Positions 28,108-37,029 of a stretch of DNA of 64,000 bases are shown here, in pieces (position 1 is the first letter of the stretch; each line of letters begins with the position of its first letter). The position numbers and the translations under genes were made by a program. This DNA is from Oscillatoriales cyanobacterium (lineage in GTDB: Bacteria; Cyanobacteriota; Cyanobacteriia; CACIAM-69d). The notes under the pieces were generated by a model that was not told the origin of the DNA, made no database searches, and saw only the letters and a list, made by a program, of their open reading frames with translations. Location: positions 51,624-115,623 of the forward strand of contig RDXB01000032.1 of NCBI GenBank assembly GCA_004292515.1. Direction: 5' to 3'.

Positions 28108-29673
28108 TCACCCATCACTGGGATCACTGGGGGGCACGGGTTCCTCAAATAAGTCGCCGGTTGAGGGCAGTTGGGTCGAAGCTGCCGTTTGCAAAAACAG
28201 CCGATAGCGATCGAGCTTGGGCGACTCCATGCTCCGGCGCAACTGCAAGTCATAGCGCTCCTCACTCAGATCGCTTGCCGTGGCATCCTCGGCCGACCCG
28301 TTGGCGGCTTCATCATCGATCGGCACGAGGTTGTAGCGGACATTTTCCGTGTGAATGGCAAAGGTCACATTAAAAATGTCGAAGAAATAGACCACCCAAC
28401 GACAATCTTGCTCATCAAACTGCTCGTAATATTTTACAAGCCGCGCAATACACAAGTCCAAGTGCGATCGCGTCGAAGGGCAAATCAACACCAATTTCAG
28501 CAGAAAAATCGCCAGGGTGAGCGCACTACCATTCGACAAAATCAGCAAAAATAAACGTGATGGCGACTTCAGATCTTCTGTTGTTAAAAATTCAATCAGT
28601 TCCCGGCAGGTTTGTTGGTGTAGCCAATCACTGAGGGCATGTTGATAGCGATCGGGAAAAATATCATCCAGCTTGGCTTGTAGCTTCTGGCGAATCAGTT
28701 GAATTGTGCGATCTTGGACATTTTCTAGTATCAGATACTTCAAGAGGCTTTTTTTGTAGCCGCTGAATTGCAAACCCTGGGTTTGTTGAAGAAATAAATT
28801 CGCCAAGCTGACGTAGCTGTGGTTGCCAGTACGCAGAACGATCGACTTGACAATTTTGAGCACGCGATCGCCCAAATTAGTCGGGTTCTGGAGCTGGCGG
28901 CGATCGATTCGCAAGGATTGTGACTTGGCCATGTACATCGCCAAATCAAACTTAAAACGCTCCCGCCATTGCCGCGCGTAGATTGCCGCCGCTTCTCGCT
29001 GTTCTTTAGGATTATCAGGATCAGCCGACTGAGCCACCAGCAATTGGCCCACGTAGCGGCTACTCCAATGGGGTTCTGGTTGGGCCGGGGCCTTGGAGAC
29101 CGCTTTGGTTGCCCGTTCCGCAACCGGCGGAGTCCACTGGGTTAGGGTTTGACTAACATCTTCAGTAGGCTCAATTTCATGGCGCGCGGCAAATAGCTTT
29201 AGTTCTTCAAAATCATCACTTTGGATAAATTCATGCACCCATTCACGCAGACGATTGAGTGAAACTGAATGGCTGACGGAATGGGATAGATTCGCTGTTT
29301 TTGCTTGGTCAAAGAGATCGATCAAATGATAGATAAATTTGCCATAGCGGCGACTAATCCAGTTATTGATCAGGATGTAGCAGGTGCGCTTAATCGCAAC
29401 ATGGAAGGCATCACGATCATTGAGAAAGATCAGTTGATAGATAGCGTGGAGCGCTTGTTGATTAACTGCCCCTTGATGTCCCAAAAAAAGTCGATAAAAC
29501 TCGTCTAGTACATATTCAGGTGCATGGGTTTGCACCAATTCAATCAGGTAGTTATAGACCGTCTCTTGAATTTGGGCGGCCGTCAACGGGCCAGCAGCCC
29601 CATCAGAGGGGTGATTGGGCGAGTCGGTGGCGGTGGGCAACGCGGAGGGCTGGCGGGAGGGGCGATCGCTCAT
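28108..29673 (-). CDS. Large cytosolic protein of unknown function
   Basis: 521 residues from the ATG at 29673 (MSDRPSRQPS); the frame continues to an ATG at 29799, adding 42 Pro/Leu-rich residues that look like non-coding. After a Ser/Pro-rich N-terminus the protein is mostly helical and aromatic-rich, for example LIELVQTHAPEYVLDEFYRLF and FHVAIKRTCYILINNWISRRY. The central LTEDLKSPSRLFLLILSNGS stretch has one hydrophobic helix. The acidic C-terminus includes DLQLRRSMESPKLDRYRLF. I recognise no catalytic motif; it resembles cyanobacteria-specific proteins seen in many genomes. Its codon use looks a little more AT-rich than its neighbours. Confidence 0.75.
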   Translation of the reverse strand: MSDRPSRQPSALPTATDSPNHPSDGAAGPLTAAQIQETVYNYLIELVQTHAPEYVLDEFYRLFLGHQGAVNQQALHAIYQLIFLNDRDAFHVAIKRTCYILINNWISRRYGKFIYHLIDLFDQAKTANLSHSVSHSVSLNRLREWVHEFIQSDDFEELKLFAARHEIEPTEDVSQTLTQWTPPVAERATKAVSKAPAQPEPHWSSRYVGQLLVAQSADPDNPKEQREAAAIYARQWRERFKFDLAMYMAKSQSLRIDRRQLQNPTNLGDRVLKIVKSIVLRTGNHSYVSLANLFLQQTQGLQFSGYKKSLLKYLILENVQDRTIQLIRQKLQAKLDDIFPDRYQHALSDWLHQQTCRELIEFLTTEDLKSPSRLFLLILSNGSALTLAIFLLKLVLICPSTRSHLDLCIARLVKYYEQFDEQDCRWVVYFFDIFNVTFAIHTENVRYNLVPIDDEAANGSAEDATASDLSEERYDLQLRRSMESPKLDRYRLFLQTAASTQLPSTGDLFEEPVPPSDPSDG

Positions 29674-30779
29674 GGCGGGAACGGCGGGAGAAGGAGGCAG
29701 CGATTCCGAGGCCTTGGACAACGGACGCAGCCTCGACCAGGGCAAGAGCGGATGAAACCGGGGCAATCGAGTTGGGGTCATGGCTGCAACAACTGCCAAT
29801 CAGTGATGAGCAAGATGAAAAAGACGGTGCGCCTAGGGGCAGACGGCGTGTTGGGGAGCGGGATTGATCAGAGCGGCAAGCGCGGCAAGAGTGGCAAGGA
29901 GGTTGCTAGACCCAACCATGAAGCGATGACAGAGCACAGAGCGCGGCGTGAGCAATGCTCAGAAGGCTCGACCGGGTCTTTGAGCGCTGTTTTTAGGCGC
30001 TGTTTTTGAGTGCTGTTTTTGAGCACTCTCCCAAGCTCAGACCCCAAGCAGGGAACGATCGCCCAAGATGGGTTGAAGCCAATGCTAATGACAATGGGCC
30101 GACATTGGTCGCATTAATGTTTTAAAAAGCACTTGAGTTTACTTAAGTAGTCTAGTGAACTGAGTCTAACAAATTCCGGGAAGATCCTGATAGAGTGCGT
30201 TCCACCTCATTCGATCGACCCTATGATGCTGCAAATGCCTCAATCCAGTCCGGTGAGATCTGCGAGCGATCGCCCCAAACTGGTCACGCGGGATAGGCGA
30301 TTATTCCGGTGGCATTTCCGTATAGATGCGGAGATGGATCAACACACCTACTTGCGATGCAAAGGCAGCCAACACCAGCCCGTCGCGCCCTCAGGACACC
30401 ATGGGCGGGTAGCCCCTGTGACTGCCACCCTATCGCTCTTGCAGAATCGATCGTCCTCCATCGGGAACTGATCCCAAAATTTCTGGCCATCCCCACGGTT
30501 GGCCCTCTCTCTGCCGGCCAGCGTGCCGCCCAGACCCTCATGACCCGGAATTTCACAGCCCAAAATCTAATCGCCCGCCAAGGTATTTTGGCGGGCGATC
30601 GGGATAACGTCATTCGGGTTTATTGAATTTATGGGATTTATGGGATTTGTGGGATTTATGGGATTTGTAGAACCGCATCCGCAAGCCGCAGGATTCGGCA
30701 ATTCAGGAACCTAGCTCAGTCCATTGAGCCGGTCAACCAATGGGCCAATAGACCAGCGACCCGGTAGCCGTAGTCAGAA
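29674..30779. other. Long noncoding spacer with short tandem repeats
   Basis: About 1.1 kb with no gene I can support. Bases ~29978-30030 repeat AGTGCTGTTTTTGAG-like units three times, and ~30625-30668 repeat GGGATTTATGGGATTTGT. The stretch 30100-30200 is AT-rich. Two overlapping open frames (30223-30471 and 30309-30626, plus) have unconvincing composition; the C-terminal end of the second is the most protein-like. A broken gene cannot be excluded. Confidence 0.35.
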
Positions 30780-31215
30780 TGGGGGCAGAGGGGCTCGAAC
30801 CCTCACGACCGTATCAGGGTCAACGGATTTTCATCTTCCTGTGGCTTTCACCACGGCTGGAGCAAGCAATGCTCGCTTGACCTCGAAGATTGGACCCTCC
30901 CTTTACCCTCGACTGGTTACGTTAGGGTAGCTCCCGTCGGGCCTCTGCACCTTCCGACCGGTGGGCGATCGCTCGGGGCGATCGCGGCAGACCCTTAGGA
31001 CAAGAATCGAGGAGATTCGCGTCTGGGGATTTATGCCGGTCGGCTTGGCTCAGGATTGCCATAGCACCAAAACTGGCGAGGCGGTGGGTATGAAACCAGC
31101 GCGATCGGCCGTTGGGCCTTAGGTTTCCCTGAGTTTGAGAGCTGCCACTCGATCGATTTCTCAACCGAGGCTCAATTTCTTAAGTCCGTAGCGTCTACCA
31201 TTCCGCCATGCCCCC
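30780..31215 (-). tRNA. tRNA-Leu (anticodon UAA) interrupted by a group I intron
   Basis: The 5' exon is 31182-31215 (GGGGGCATGGCGGAATGG…GGACTT) and the 3' exon is 30780-30831 (AAAATCCGTTGACC…TGCCCCCA). Joined they give an 86-base class II leucine tRNA with acceptor GGGGGCA/TGCCCCC, anticodon loop CTTAAAA and TTCGAGC T loop. The insertion is between the first and second anticodon bases, the classical site in cyanobacteria and chloroplasts. No CCA is encoded. Confidence 0.95.
30832..31181 (-). ncRNA. Group I intron of tRNA-Leu(UAA)
   Basis: 350 bases, minus strand, ending in the terminal G at 30832. Conserved core strings of the cyanobacterial tRNA-Leu intron are present in order: CTCAAACTCAGGGAAACCTA (near 31121-31142), CCTGAGCCAAGCCG, CGGAAGGTGCAGAG, CCCGACGGGAGCTACCCTAA and GAGGGTCCAAT. 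The variable P6b-type stem between CCGACCGG and CCGGTCGG holds two HIP1 octamers (30965-30972, 30978-30985). There is no homing endonuclease frame. It should self-splice. Confidence 0.93.
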
Positions 31216-31547
31216 ATGTGGCAACGCGATTGCGTCCGCTGCGTGGGCGTTAAGCCGATTCTACGATAACGTGCAATGGCCCCTAAGGGGCAAGACTGTT
31301 ACGGGATTTTTCGAGAAACGGGATCAAACCCTGCGGCGATCGCCCCGGGCCTCGCCCTCGATCGCCCACTCGCCAGTGCCCGATTCCCCGTCACCAGCAC
31401 CGGGTGGAATTGCTAATCGTTGCAATTGGCTTTTCTGAGGGGGCGATCGCGCGTTGGGCGAGCGGTGGGAACGATAAGATGTTTACCGATCGAAATCATG
31501 CGTCCCGTTATTCGCGCGTCCTGTTGTGCAGGCGAGGATCTGAGGTT
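31216..31547. promoter_or_regulatory. Spacer between divergent tRNA-Leu and ndhL
   Basis: 332 bp without a supported gene. The tRNA is transcribed left and ndhL right, so both promoters lie here. No confident -10/-35 pair was chosen. A GAGG Shine-Dalgarno element sits at 31542-31545, just before the ndhL ATG. Confidence 0.4.
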
Positions 31548-31778
31548 ATGGCTTTGACGGATTTGCCGATCGCGCTGATTCTGTATGTGGCCCTGGCGGG
31601 TGCCTACTTACTGGTGTTGCCCCTGGGCTTGTATGTCTACTTGCAGAAGCGCTGGTATGTGGCTAGCTCGATCGAGCGGCTGTTCGCTTACTTTGCCGTA
31701 TTCTTGTTCTTCCCCGGTTTGCTGTTGTTGTCGCCGTTCTTGAATCTGCGGCCCCAGCGACGGGCGATCGATGCCTAA
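31548..31778 (+). CDS. ndhL: NAD(P)H-quinone oxidoreductase subunit L
   Basis: 76 residues from the ATG at 31548, preceded by GAGG; the longer open frame upstream is not NdhL-like. Small membrane subunit of the photosynthetic NDH-1 complex in cyanobacteria and chloroplasts, used in cyclic electron flow, respiration and CO2 uptake. Two hydrophobic helices ([19 protein letters not shown] and [20 protein letters not shown]) flank the conserved [13 protein letters not shown], ending [12 protein letters not shown]. It starts the ndhL-DUF3007-trpA cluster. Confidence 0.95.
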   Translation: MALTDLPIALILYVALAGAYLLVLPLGLYVYLQKRWYVASSIERLFAYFAVFLFFPGLLLLSPFLNLRPQRRAIDA

Positions 31779-31814
31779 GTCCCTACCCAACGACGCAACA
31801 TCCATCCAAAACCC

Positions 31815-32141
31815 ATGCGGCGAATTGATGCAATTTTGATTGGGGTTGGGCTGTTTCTGGCCGGCGGGCTGGTCTATGGTGGGCTACAACTCGCGGGTCT
31901 CAATCCCACCAACGCGGGGATCTGGACTCAGGCCGCGTTGGTAGTAGGATTGGTGGGCTGGTTGCTGACCTATCTTGCTCGGGCAGTCACCCAAAAAATG
32001 ACCTACTCCCAGCAATTGCAGGAGTACAAGGACGCAGTGCTGCAAAAGCAACTGGATGCCTTGTCACCGGAAGAGCTAGCCGCCTTGACTGAGCAACTGG
32101 CAACGGAAGAAGCAGCCAAAGCCGATCGCCCAAAGTCCTAA
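31815..32141 (+). CDS. DUF3007 family membrane protein
   Basis: 108 residues with two hydrophobic helices (IDAILIGVGLFLAGGLVYGG and AALVVGLVGWLLTYLARAV). A charged, probably coiled-coil tail follows (MTYSQQLQEYKDAVLQKQLD, then EELAALTEQLATEEAA). This matches the DUF3007 family, found beside ndhL in cyanobacteria and in plastid-targeted plant proteins. The position 36 bp after ndhL suggests co-expression and perhaps a role with NDH-1, but that is inference. Confidence 0.88.
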   Translation: MRRIDAILIGVGLFLAGGLVYGGLQLAGLNPTNAGIWTQAALVVGLVGWLLTYLARAVTQKMTYSQQLQEYKDAVLQKQLDALSPEELAALTEQLATEEAAKADRPKS

Positions 32142-32163
32142 ATCGCCCAAAGACCTAGCCAGA

Positions 32164-32183
32164 CAAGGGGCTTCAGCCCCTTG
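32164..32183. repeat. Hairpin of the AAGGGGCTTAAGCCCCTT family (variant copy)
   Basis: CAAGGGGCTTCAGCCCCTTG, a 9-bp perfect stem with a two-base loop, in the DUF3007-trpA spacer. Related palindromes are at 36886-36905, 48901-48920 and, degraded, near 58786-58805. It lacks a T-run; it may act as a transcript-stabilising or processing hairpin. Confidence 0.7.
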
Positions 32184-32325
32184 CTAGGCACAACCGGCCC
32201 CTTGCCAGTTACAGCAAGTCTGTCCGACCACGATTTGACCCATCAGGGTGCAGCGGCCGTCTGCCCTGTCGCCAACCCAGCACCCTCTCGACCCCCATCG
32301 CTTACCCCGTCGATCGCCTGCCATC

Positions 32326-33129
32326 ATGACCGTCTCCGTTTCTGATCGTTTTGCTAGCCTGCGCCAAGCGGGTCGTTGTGCCCTGATTCCCTTCATCACG
32401 GCGGGCGACCCCGACCTGACCACCACGGCGGAGGCCCTGCGACGGCTCGATCGAGCAGGGGCGGATTTGATCGAGTTAGGTGTGCCCTATTCTGACCCGC
32501 TGGCTGACGGCCCGACGATTCAGGCCGCTGCCACCCGCGCTTTGGCCAACGGCACGCGCCTTGATGATGTGTTGGCGCTGTTGACGGAACTGACCCCGGA
32601 ACTAAACGCCCCGATCGTCCTGTTCACCTACTACAACCCCATTCTGAATCGTGGGATTGAGCCGTTCATCCAGGCAGTGCGCCAGGCCGGAGTCGCGGGC
32701 TTAGTGGTGCCTGATTTGCCCCTCGAAGAAGCCGATGGACTGCTGAAACCGGCGGCGGCGGCGGACTTGGAAGTGACGCTGTTGGTGGCTCCCACCAGCT
32801 CCCGGGAACGGATTGCGGCGATCGCCCAACAATCCCAAGGCTTTATCTACCTGGTTAGTGTGACGGGTGTGACGGGGATGCGCAGCGAAATGCACAGCCG
32901 CGTCTCGGAGTTGCTAACTGATATTCGTCAACTGACCGATAAACCCGTGGGCGTAGGGTTTGGCATTTCTGCGCCCGAGCAGGCCAAACAGGTGCGCGAC
33001 TGGGGGGCAGATGCGGCGATCGTGGGCAGCGCCTTCGTGAAGCGGTTGGCCGACGGCACACCAGAACAGGGCTTGGCGGCGATCGAAGCTTTCTGCCTGG
33101 ATTTGCGCGCAGCGATCGACCAAGCTTAG
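32326..33129 (+). CDS. trpA: Tryptophan synthase alpha chain
   Basis: 267 residues from the ATG at 32326. The frame is open 78 bases further, but that part is unlike the family. Cleaves indole-3-glycerol phosphate to indole and glyceraldehyde 3-phosphate, passing indole to TrpB. Catalytic Glu in [20 protein letters not shown], catalytic Asp in [10 protein letters not shown] and phosphate site [12 protein letters not shown] then [12 protein letters not shown] are all present. It is the third gene of the ndhL-DUF3007-trpA cluster; trpB is not in the window. Confidence 0.96.
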   Translation: MTVSVSDRFASLRQAGRCALIPFITAGDPDLTTTAEALRRLDRAGADLIELGVPYSDPLADGPTIQAAATRALANGTRLDDVLALLTELTPELNAPIVLFTYYNPILNRGIEPFIQAVRQAGVAGLVVPDLPLEEADGLLKPAAAADLEVTLLVAPTSSRERIAAIAQQSQGFIYLVSVTGVTGMRSEMHSRVSELLTDIRQLTDKPVGVGFGISAPEQAKQVRDWGADAAIVGSAFVKRLADGTPEQGLAAIEAFCLDLRAAIDQA

Positions 33130-33311
33130 ATCGACCAAGCCTAGATCGACCAAGGAGCGATCGCCCTCTCGTGCGATCGCCCACGCAATGCCCACAGGTT
33201 CGGGAATTGCACCACCGAATGCGGCCGCGCCCGATCACAGGCCAGCGCTAGACTTCGTTAGGCTGAGTTTATCCCGATCCCGATCGACCCCAGCAAAACA
33301 GGTGATAGCGC

Positions 33312-34331
33312 ATGGCCGCGACAGATTTTAAGGATTACTATGCGGTGCTCGGTTTAAACAAAACCGCCAGCGCCGAGGAAATCAAAAAAACCTATCGGCG
33401 GTTGGCGCGCAAATATCACCCCGATCTGAACCCGGGCGACCAACAGGCCGAGGCCCGTTTCAAGGAAATCAACGAAGCCTACGAAGTTTTATCCGATAGC
33501 TCCAAGCGGCAAAAATACGATCGCTTTGGGCAATATTGGCAGCAAGCCGATCGCGCTGGCCAGGCCTGGGGCGGCACGGGAGCGCGGACAGGCTTTGATG
33601 ATTTTGAGTTTGGGCGTTATGGCAGCTTCGACGAATTCATTAATGAACTCCTAGGCCGGTTTGGCACCCAAGGGGGGCCAAGCAACCGATCGAGCAACTA
33701 CAACTATCGCAGCGGCACAGGCAGCAGCTACAACAGCGGCTTTTCCGGCTTTGGTGATGTGGGTAGCGGCTTTGGCACCCAAGCCAGCAGCACAACGGGC
33801 GATCGGGAAGCCACCTTGGCCCTGTCGTTCGCGGAAGCCTTTAATGGCACCCAAAAGCGCCTGAGCTTGGGAGCCGAAACCATCACCGTGCGAATTCCAC
33901 CGGGGGCCAAACCCGGCAGCAAAATCCGGCTGAAGGGCAAAGGGCAATACGACCCCTACAGCCGTCTGCGGGGCGATCTATACCTGAAAGTCAATCTGAA
34001 TGCCCACCCCTTCTTTCAGTTCGACGGCGAAACCCTGGTCTGCGAAATTCCGATCACTCCTGATGAAGCCGTGCTGGGCACCAAGGCCGACGTGCCCACC
34101 CCCGATGGATTGGTGACCATGAACGTGCCGGCGGGGATCAAGTCGGGCCAAACGCTGAGACTGCGGGGCAAGGGCTGGGTCGAACCCAGCGGTAATCGGG
34201 GGGACTTGTTGGTGCGGGTGGCAGTGACGTTGCCCACTTCGCCCAGTGCGGCCGAACGAACGGCCTACGAGCAAGTGCGGGCTGCCCGATCAACCGATCC
34301 ACGATCGCACCTCAAATCTATTCGGCTGTAG
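33312..34331 (+). CDS. DnaJ-family co-chaperone without zinc finger (CbpA/DnaJ type II)
   Basis: 339 residues. The J-domain at 5-72 has [10 protein letters not shown] (HPD) and [16 protein letters not shown] Gly/Ser/Phe-rich region follows (about 85-165). The C-terminal substrate-binding domains have [20 protein letters not shown] and [20 protein letters not shown]. No CxxCxGxG zinc repeats occur, so it is a class II/CbpA-like protein that delivers clients to DnaK. It stands alone. Confidence 0.93.
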   Translation: MAATDFKDYYAVLGLNKTASAEEIKKTYRRLARKYHPDLNPGDQQAEARFKEINEAYEVLSDSSKRQKYDRFGQYWQQADRAGQAWGGTGARTGFDDFEFGRYGSFDEFINELLGRFGTQGGPSNRSSNYNYRSGTGSSYNSGFSGFGDVGSGFGTQASSTTGDREATLALSFAEAFNGTQKRLSLGAETITVRIPPGAKPGSKIRLKGKGQYDPYSRLRGDLYLKVNLNAHPFFQFDGETLVCEIPITPDEAVLGTKADVPTPDGLVTMNVPAGIKSGQTLRLRGKGWVEPSGNRGDLLVRVAVTLPTSPSAAERTAYEQVRAARSTDPRSHLKSIRL

Positions 34332-34546
34332 CGCTCCCCAGCGGCCGAGTCCTCCCCGCGCAACTGAATTTCCTGCAAATCTTCGCAACCAAAACCCGCA
34401 GAAAATTTCCAGCAGCGACGGACTGGGAATGTCACAATTAGTTACGAAGTTATGCCACCGAAACATCACCCCTAGGGCTGAGTGCGATCGCTGGATAACT
34501 CAGTGCAACAAACCTGGCCGCTCGTTCGAGCCACCCAATCGCCGCC

Positions 34547-36598
34547 ATGACTTCAACGATGAACCCTGCGTCCGCCCAGCCTGACTCTTCGGGGAAAACG
34601 ATCGAAGCGAGGGCCGTGGTGGTGAAGGAATTGCCCAGCAGCCCCCCCAGGAACGGCAGCAACCCCGCCGTGTTGCCCAGCGGTTTTGATGTGGATGCTT
34701 GGGAAGCTACACCCTCTCCGTCCTACGATCCCGAGGTGATCGAGGCGGCCTATCGCGGTCGCTGGTGGAAGGTGTTACAACGGGCGATCGCAGTGCTCTG
34801 GCCCTGTTTTCTGTTTGCCTTTGGGGTCTGGCGCGATCGGCAAACCCAAACCATTAAACAAAACGCGCCCCGCCGGGCCAAACAGTTGCGCGAACTGCTG
34901 ACCCGGTTGGGCCCAGCCTTCATCAAAGTGGGTCAGGCCCTCTCAACCCGCCCGGATCTGGTTCCGGCAATTTATCTCGAAGAGCTAACGAAGCTGCAAG
35001 ACCAGTTGCCACCGTTCCCAAACGAAATTGCCTATCAGTTCATTGAAGAAGAATTGGGCGATCGCCCCGAAAATTGTTTTGCAGAATTGAGCGAAAAGCC
35101 CGTTGCTGCTGCCAGCTTGGGTCAGGTTTATAAGGGCAAGCTAAAGACCGGTGAAGTAGTGGCCGTGAAGGTGCAGCGCCCCGGGTTGATTGAGCAAATC
35201 ACGCTGGATGTTTACATCATGCGATCGCTCGCTACATGGGCAATGGCCAACATCAAGCGAATTCGCAGCAATTTAGTCGCCATTACCGATGAATTTGCCG
35301 GCCGCATCTTTGAGGAAATGGACTATTCCCAAGAGGGCCGCAATGCCGAACTGTTTGCCCAGCTCTATGGGGCAATGCCGGAAATTTATGTGCCCAAAAT
35401 CTATTGGGAATACACCGGAAAGCGGGTGTTAACCATGGAGTGGATTACCGGCACAAAGCTCACCAATTTAGAAGCCGTTGCCGCCCAGGGCATTGACGCA
35501 ACCCATTTGGTAGATGTGGGGGTGCAATGTTCCCTGCGCCAACTGCTGGAATATGGCTTTTTCCATGCCGATCCGCATCCGGGCAACTTGCTGGCAATGC
35601 CCAATGGCCGGTTGGCCTATTTGGACTTTGGCATGATGAGCCGGGTCAAAAAATACCAGCGCTATGGCTTGATTGAAGCCGTGGTGCACATGGTGAATCG
35701 TGACTTTTCGCGGTTAGCCGAAGACTACGTCAAGTTAGAATTTCTGACTCCCGATACGGATTTGCAGCCGATCGCGGGGGCTTTGTCGGGCGTTTTCAGT
35801 AATGTCTTGGGGTCAAGCGTTTCGGAGTTGAATTTCAAGAACATTACCGATCAACTATCGGATGTGATGTATGAATTTCCCTTCCGAGTCCCGGCTTACT
35901 ACGCTTTGATTATTCGATCGCTCGTGACCCTGGAAGGGATTGCGATCAATGTCGATCCGGATTTCAAAGTTCTCAGCAAGGCCTACCCCTACATTGCCAA
36001 GCGATTGCTCACGGACCCGGCCCCAGAGCTACGAGCTTCTCTCCAGGATTTGCTCTTCCGCGAAGGAGAATTTCGCTGGAACCGGCTGGAGAATCTGCTG
36101 AACAATGCCAAGGATAGTTTGGACTACGATCTCAACGAAGGGATCGATCGAGCTGCCGAATTCCTGTTCTCAGAACGGGGAGAATTTATTCGCCGGGAGG
36201 TTGCGATGCGGCTGGTGGAAGCGATCGATGGGGCAGGTCAAACGGCCTGGCGGTCGCTGACCGATACTTGGGCGAAAGTGATCAACCGGGGGCGATCGAC
36301 TGCGCCGGTCACAACCGCTTCAACGACCCAACCGGCCAACAATCCCCGCGAAACCCTAGCTCGGTTGCAGCGAATTTGGAACCTGTTGCAAGACACGCCG
36401 GGGTTTGATTCGGTGAAGCTGTTGCAGTTGGCGGCGAAGATCCTGGTGCGGCCCGAAACCCAACAACTGGGGCAACAGGTGGCCAGTGAGCTGGCCCAAC
36501 GGGCGATCGCCCGGTTAATCCGCGAGGTGTTGATGGCCCAGTCGCCCCAGCCCGCTGCCACCAACGAGCGATCGCTCCCGATCGCCTCCCTGCGTTAG
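34547..36598 (+). CDS. ABC1/UbiB family atypical kinase
   Basis: 683 residues. ABC1K proteins of cyanobacteria and plastids act in prenyl-quinone and tocopherol metabolism. Family motifs: FIKVGQALSTRPDLVPAIYLEEL (the KxGQ motif that blocks the ATP site), PVAAASLGQVYKGKL (Ala-rich loop), VAVKVQRPG (ion-pair Lys), FFHADPHPGNLL (catalytic HxDxxxxN) and LAYLDFGMM (DFG). A hydrophobic segment near ~80 (AIAVLWPCFLFAFGVW) may associate with membranes. The C-terminal ~170 residues are helical and less conserved. It is a single gene with its promoter in the 215-bp spacer upstream. Confidence 0.93.
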   Translation: MTSTMNPASAQPDSSGKTIEARAVVVKELPSSPPRNGSNPAVLPSGFDVDAWEATPSPSYDPEVIEAAYRGRWWKVLQRAIAVLWPCFLFAFGVWRDRQTQTIKQNAPRRAKQLRELLTRLGPAFIKVGQALSTRPDLVPAIYLEELTKLQDQLPPFPNEIAYQFIEEELGDRPENCFAELSEKPVAAASLGQVYKGKLKTGEVVAVKVQRPGLIEQITLDVYIMRSLATWAMANIKRIRSNLVAITDEFAGRIFEEMDYSQEGRNAELFAQLYGAMPEIYVPKIYWEYTGKRVLTMEWITGTKLTNLEAVAAQGIDATHLVDVGVQCSLRQLLEYGFFHADPHPGNLLAMPNGRLAYLDFGMMSRVKKYQRYGLIEAVVHMVNRDFSRLAEDYVKLEFLTPDTDLQPIAGALSGVFSNVLGSSVSELNFKNITDQLSDVMYEFPFRVPAYYALIIRSLVTLEGIAINVDPDFKVLSKAYPYIAKRLLTDPAPELRASLQDLLFREGEFRWNRLENLLNNAKDSLDYDLNEGIDRAAEFLFSERGEFIRREVAMRLVEAIDGAGQTAWRSLTDTWAKVINRGRSTAPVTTASTTQPANNPRETLARLQRIWNLLQDTPGFDSVKLLQLAAKILVRPETQQLGQQVASELAQRAIARLIREVLMAQSPQPAATNERSLPIASLR

Positions 36599-37029
36599 GA
36601 GTAGTTCCGGTCAATGGATGGATGAATCAATTCATCGACATCAAGTTATTTTTCAAATCCGAGCACTAAGGTTCAAGATAAGCTGAGGTTTTAAGACTTG
36701 TCTTGATGCCATGGTTGGCTAGGAGCTTGTGATCTCGCTTCGGTCGGTTGGGCAATGCTTTGCGAAACCCAACGCGGTCAATACAAACTTGGCTGATGTT
36801 GGGTTGAGGAACAAAACTCAACCAACTGGCACTGGTTATCAAATCGCCTGAAACCCTGGCTCCGTCGTGATGAGATTGTTGGGGGCAAGGGGCTTAAGCC
36901 CCTTGTTACGACAACTGGGGCATGGAAAATCAACCATTTCAGCTTGCATTCAGTTGGTTAATTCGGTTGGTTAATTCGGTTTATTTCGTAATTTTTCAAA
37001 TTCTTTTTTTGAGTTGAGGTGGTTTGGCG
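36599..37029. repeat. Spacer with AAGGGGCTTAAGCCCCTT palindrome and TTGGGTTGAGGAAC repeat
   Basis: No gene is supported. A perfect 20-bp palindrome at 36886-36905 lies inside a ~50-bp stretch that matches 48880-48925 in reverse orientation with few changes. Bases ~36740-36835 carry GGTTGGGCAATGCTTTGCG and TTGGGTTGAGGAACAAAACT, related to 22973-23055. The right end is AT-rich and holds the hemG-type oxidase promoter. Confidence 0.65.

Noticed and set aside
30309..30626. Plus-strand open frame of 105 codons, partly protein-like at its end
   Set aside because: No ribosome site, composition changes midway, another frame overlaps it, and I recognise no homology.
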